Shown piece by piece: positions 5,666-7,142 of a DNA stretch of 7,142 bases. Origin of the DNA: JAYUJH01 sp043765375 (lineage in GTDB: Bacteria > Pseudomonadota > Alphaproteobacteria > Rickettsiales > UBA998); NCBI GenBank assembly GCA_043765375.1, contig JAYUJH010000021.1, positions 1-7,142 on the forward strand, in the 5' to 3' direction. The notes below the pieces were generated by a model. It did no database searches, was not told the origin of the DNA, and saw only the letters and a program-made list of their open reading frames with translations. How positions within the stretch are numbered: the first letter of the stretch is position 1; every line of letters begins with the position of its first letter. The translations under genes were made by a program, and so were the position numbers.

Positions 5666-6658
5666 ATGAGCAGGTTAGATGAAACTGTAATATTAAATAA
5701 ATGGTTAAAATCGCTAGCAAGTAAAACGCAAGGCTCGCTTGGGTTGCTTGATGATGCAGCATTGCTAAATATTCCCGCCAATCATGAGTTGGTTGTCACC
5801 ACCGATATGTCGCAGGAAGGGATTCACTTTTTGCCAACATTGCGAGGGGGGTTAGTCGCCAACAAAGTTCTCGCCGTTAATTTATCTGACTTGGCAGCCA
5901 TGGGTGCAACTCCGCTATGCTACCAGCTCGCACTAGGTTTGAGTGATGCACAAGATACAAATTGGATGGATTCCTTTGTGGTAAGCCTAGCAGAAATGCA
6001 GCGAACTTATAATGTGGGGTTACTCGGAGGCGATACAATTAAACAATCCGCAGCACTCACCATCGCCATAACCGCCTTTGGGCTTGCGCCAACGGGGCAA
6101 TCATTGCTACGAACAGGCGCGCAAATTGGTGATGATGTGTATGTGAGTGGCACAATTGGCGATGGTGCGCTGGGGCTTGCTTTCCTACAAAACAAGATGT
6201 TGGAAGTTGATTCCGTCCATAGCCAATTTTTGCAACATCGTTATTGGTATCCCACCCCTCGCATTGAGATTGGCGTGGGCTTGCGTGGGCTGGCAACCGC
6301 TTGCATGGATATATCAGATGGCTTAATGATTGATTGTCGCAAATTATGCGCCGCATCAAATGTTGGTATGGTATTGGAATATGATTTGCTCCCACTTTCA
6401 AATGCGGGCAAATGGGCGCAACAAAACATGCCGACCTTGTTCAATAATTGCATTTCTGCGGGTGATGATTATGAGTTGCTGTTCACCGCCCCCGCAAATG
6501 CAGCTGAAGCAATTCAAGATTTAGCAGGCAAATGCAAAACTGCTATCACCCGCATTGGTGAAGTGGTTTTAGGGAATGCGTCAAATGTTGGGGGAGGGGC
6601 TATATTGCAACAAAATGGTCACGAACTCACACTCACCAATGAAGGCTATGTCCATTGA
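5666..6658 (+). CDS. thiL: Thiamine-monophosphate kinase (ThiL)
   Basis: ThiL phosphorylates thiamine monophosphate with ATP to give thiamine diphosphate, the active cofactor, in the last step of thiamine biosynthesis; it is a cytoplasmic enzyme of the PurM/AIR-synthase-like superfamily. From this ATG it has 330 residues (E. coli about 325). Motifs in order: SLGLLDDAAL (about 24-33, metal-binding Asp29/Asp30), TTDMSQEGIHF (45-55), NLSDLAAMGA (72-81), GGDT (121-124), DISDGL (215-220) and GDDYELLF (266-273), ending NEGYVH. The frame is open from ATG 5597, but those residues lie over the -10 element and do not resemble ThiL; ATG 5657 is an alternative. No SD precedes any of these starts. No TPP riboswitch is seen in the short leader and no other thiamine gene is nearby. 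Confidence 0.93.
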   Translation: MSRLDETVILNKWLKSLASKTQGSLGLLDDAALLNIPANHELVVTTDMSQEGIHFLPTLRGGLVANKVLAVNLSDLAAMGATPLCYQLALGLSDAQDTNWMDSFVVSLAEMQRTYNVGLLGGDTIKQSAALTIAITAFGLAPTGQSLLRTGAQIGDDVYVSGTIGDGALGLAFLQNKMLEVDSVHSQFLQHRYWYPTPRIEIGVGLRGLATACMDISDGLMIDCRKLCAASNVGMVLEYDLLPLSNAGKWAQQNMPTLFNNCISAGDDYELLFTAPANAAEAIQDLAGKCKTAITRIGEVVLGNASNVGGGAILQQNGHELTLTNEGYVH

Positions 6659-6746
6659 GATTGTATCTGTAATTATATGTTATTTTCATGAAATCTACAG
6701 TAACAGAATCGGGCAGATTAAGTGAGAGCAACGAATCATAAAGCTC

Positions 6747-6773
6747 GTCATACCAGCGCAGGCTGGTATCCAC
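6747..6773. repeat. Short palindromic intergenic repeat
   Basis: ATACCAGC (6750-6757), loop GCAG, GCTGGTAT (6762-6769) forms a perfect 8-bp stem. With its GTC and CCAC flanks it matches the form of the common proteobacterial intergenic palindrome of type GTCAT-xCCxGC-GCAG-GCxGGx-ATCCAC (known pattern, from memory). It lies 88 bp after thiL and directly before an AT tract. It could stabilise or end the thiL transcript, but no T-run follows. Confidence 0.65.
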
Positions 6774-6797
6774 ATATATATATATATATATATATAT
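6774..6797. repeat. (AT)12 dinucleotide microsatellite
   Basis: Twelve uninterrupted AT units lie in the gap between thiL and the pilin gene, about 90 bp upstream of the pilin start. Such tracts change length by replication slippage and may change promoter geometry; no clear -35/-10 pair flanking the tract could be found. Confidence 0.9.
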
Positions 6798-6888
6798 TCC
6801 CATTTCACATTTAAGCATTTATTAGTTTTTAATGTATATTATATGTTCATGTATTCATGGAGATATAAATATATATGGAACAGTTAAC

Positions 6889-7142
6889 ATGCAACCATTT
6901 ACCCCCCCCCCCCGCAAACTTAATTCAACTTTAAGTTGCAATGAAGCCCACGGCGGATTTTCTCTAGTTGAGCTATCAATTGTTTTATTAATAATTGGAA
7001 TGTTAGTTAGTGGAATATTGGTTGGACGCGATATGATTAGAGCGGCGGATTTTCGCTCCGTCACCGCACAAAAAGATAGTATTCAAGCAGCTATTCATTT
7101 ATTTAGTGATAAATACCAAGGCTTGCCGGGAGATTTGCGCAA
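6889..7142 (+). CDS. Type IV pilin/pseudopilin-like protein, N-terminal part (gene runs off window)
   Basis: 84 codons are present and the frame continues past the window end. Residues 22-34 read GG|FSLVELSIVLL: a prepilin-peptidase (class III) site with cleavage expected after Gly23, mature Phe1 and Glu5, followed by a hydrophobic helix to about mature residue 23. The segment QAAIHLFSDKYQGLPGDLR is typical of alphaproteobacterial prepilin-type proteins. The product should be inserted in the inner membrane, processed by PilD-type peptidase and assembled into a pilus or secretion pseudopilus. The 23-residue leader is long and includes TPPPR from a 12-C run. ATG 6889 is in frame with only a weak GGAA upstream; ATG 6832 is in frame too but lacks an RBS. 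ATG 6875, with GGAG 12 nt before it, is out of frame and hits a stop at 6932. Confidence 0.82.
   Translation, partial: MQPFTPPPRKLNSTLSCNEAHGGFSLVELSIVLLIIGMLVSGILVGRDMIRAADFRSVTAQKDSIQAAIHLFSDKYQGLPGDLR
6902..6913 (+). repeat. Poly-C tract (12 C) in the pilin leader
   Basis: Twelve consecutive C lie five codons after ATG 6889, upstream of the prepilin cleavage site. With 12 C, ATG 6889 reads into the pilin; with 13 C, ATG 6875 would read into it instead. The count is also prone to sequencing error. Confidence 0.9.

Noticed and set aside
6633..6818. Minus-strand 61-residue frame containing IYIYIYIY and DTSLRWYDEL
   Set aside because: It is the translation of the AT microsatellite and the palindromic repeat plus the thiL end, so it is not a real protein.

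Overview
The window looks like AT-rich chromosomal DNA from an alphaproteobacterium. The RecA, PriA and ThiL sequences have an alphaproteobacterial flavour, as does the pseudopilin fragment (GFSLVELS start followed by a PGD motif). This is judged from recalled family sequences, not a search; low-GC, possibly host-associated or uncultured lineages fit best. No tRNA, rRNA, CRISPR array, insertion sequence or prophage module is visible.

Layout. Bases 1-239 are non-coding: two consecutive AT-rich inverted repeats, then a short GC-richer block. 240-1133 (minus) encodes an alpha/beta-hydrolase-fold protein resembling Asp2-like proteins of glycan loci. 1134-1420 is a divergent intergenic region with three exact TTATNCACA DnaA-box matches just before priA. 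1421-3562 (plus) is a complete priA with an in-frame 18-bp triplicated insertion in the helicase core. 3703-4428 (plus) encodes a CHAP/NlpC-like cysteine amidase or peptidase without a signal peptide. It converges on recA (4431-5492, minus) with only 2 bp between the stop codons. recA and thiL (5666-6658, plus) are divergent, and both have recognisable promoter elements between them. After thiL come a short palindromic repeat, an (AT)12 tract and the 5' end of a type IV pilin or pseudopilin gene (6889 to beyond the window end) whose leader contains a run of 12 C.

Functionally, priA (replication restart) and recA (recombination, SOS) are housekeeping DNA-maintenance genes, and thiL makes thiamine diphosphate. 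The hydrolase, CHAP protein and pilin are surface or envelope-related accessory genes. No operon is evident: gene directions alternate and most genes have their own promoter-sized gap.

The most interesting signals are the two simple-sequence tracts at the pilin gene (possible phase variation, or sequencing error), the DnaA-box cluster before priA, the repeat expansion inside PriA, and an atypical RecA L2 DNA-binding loop. No clearly new multi-gene system is visible.
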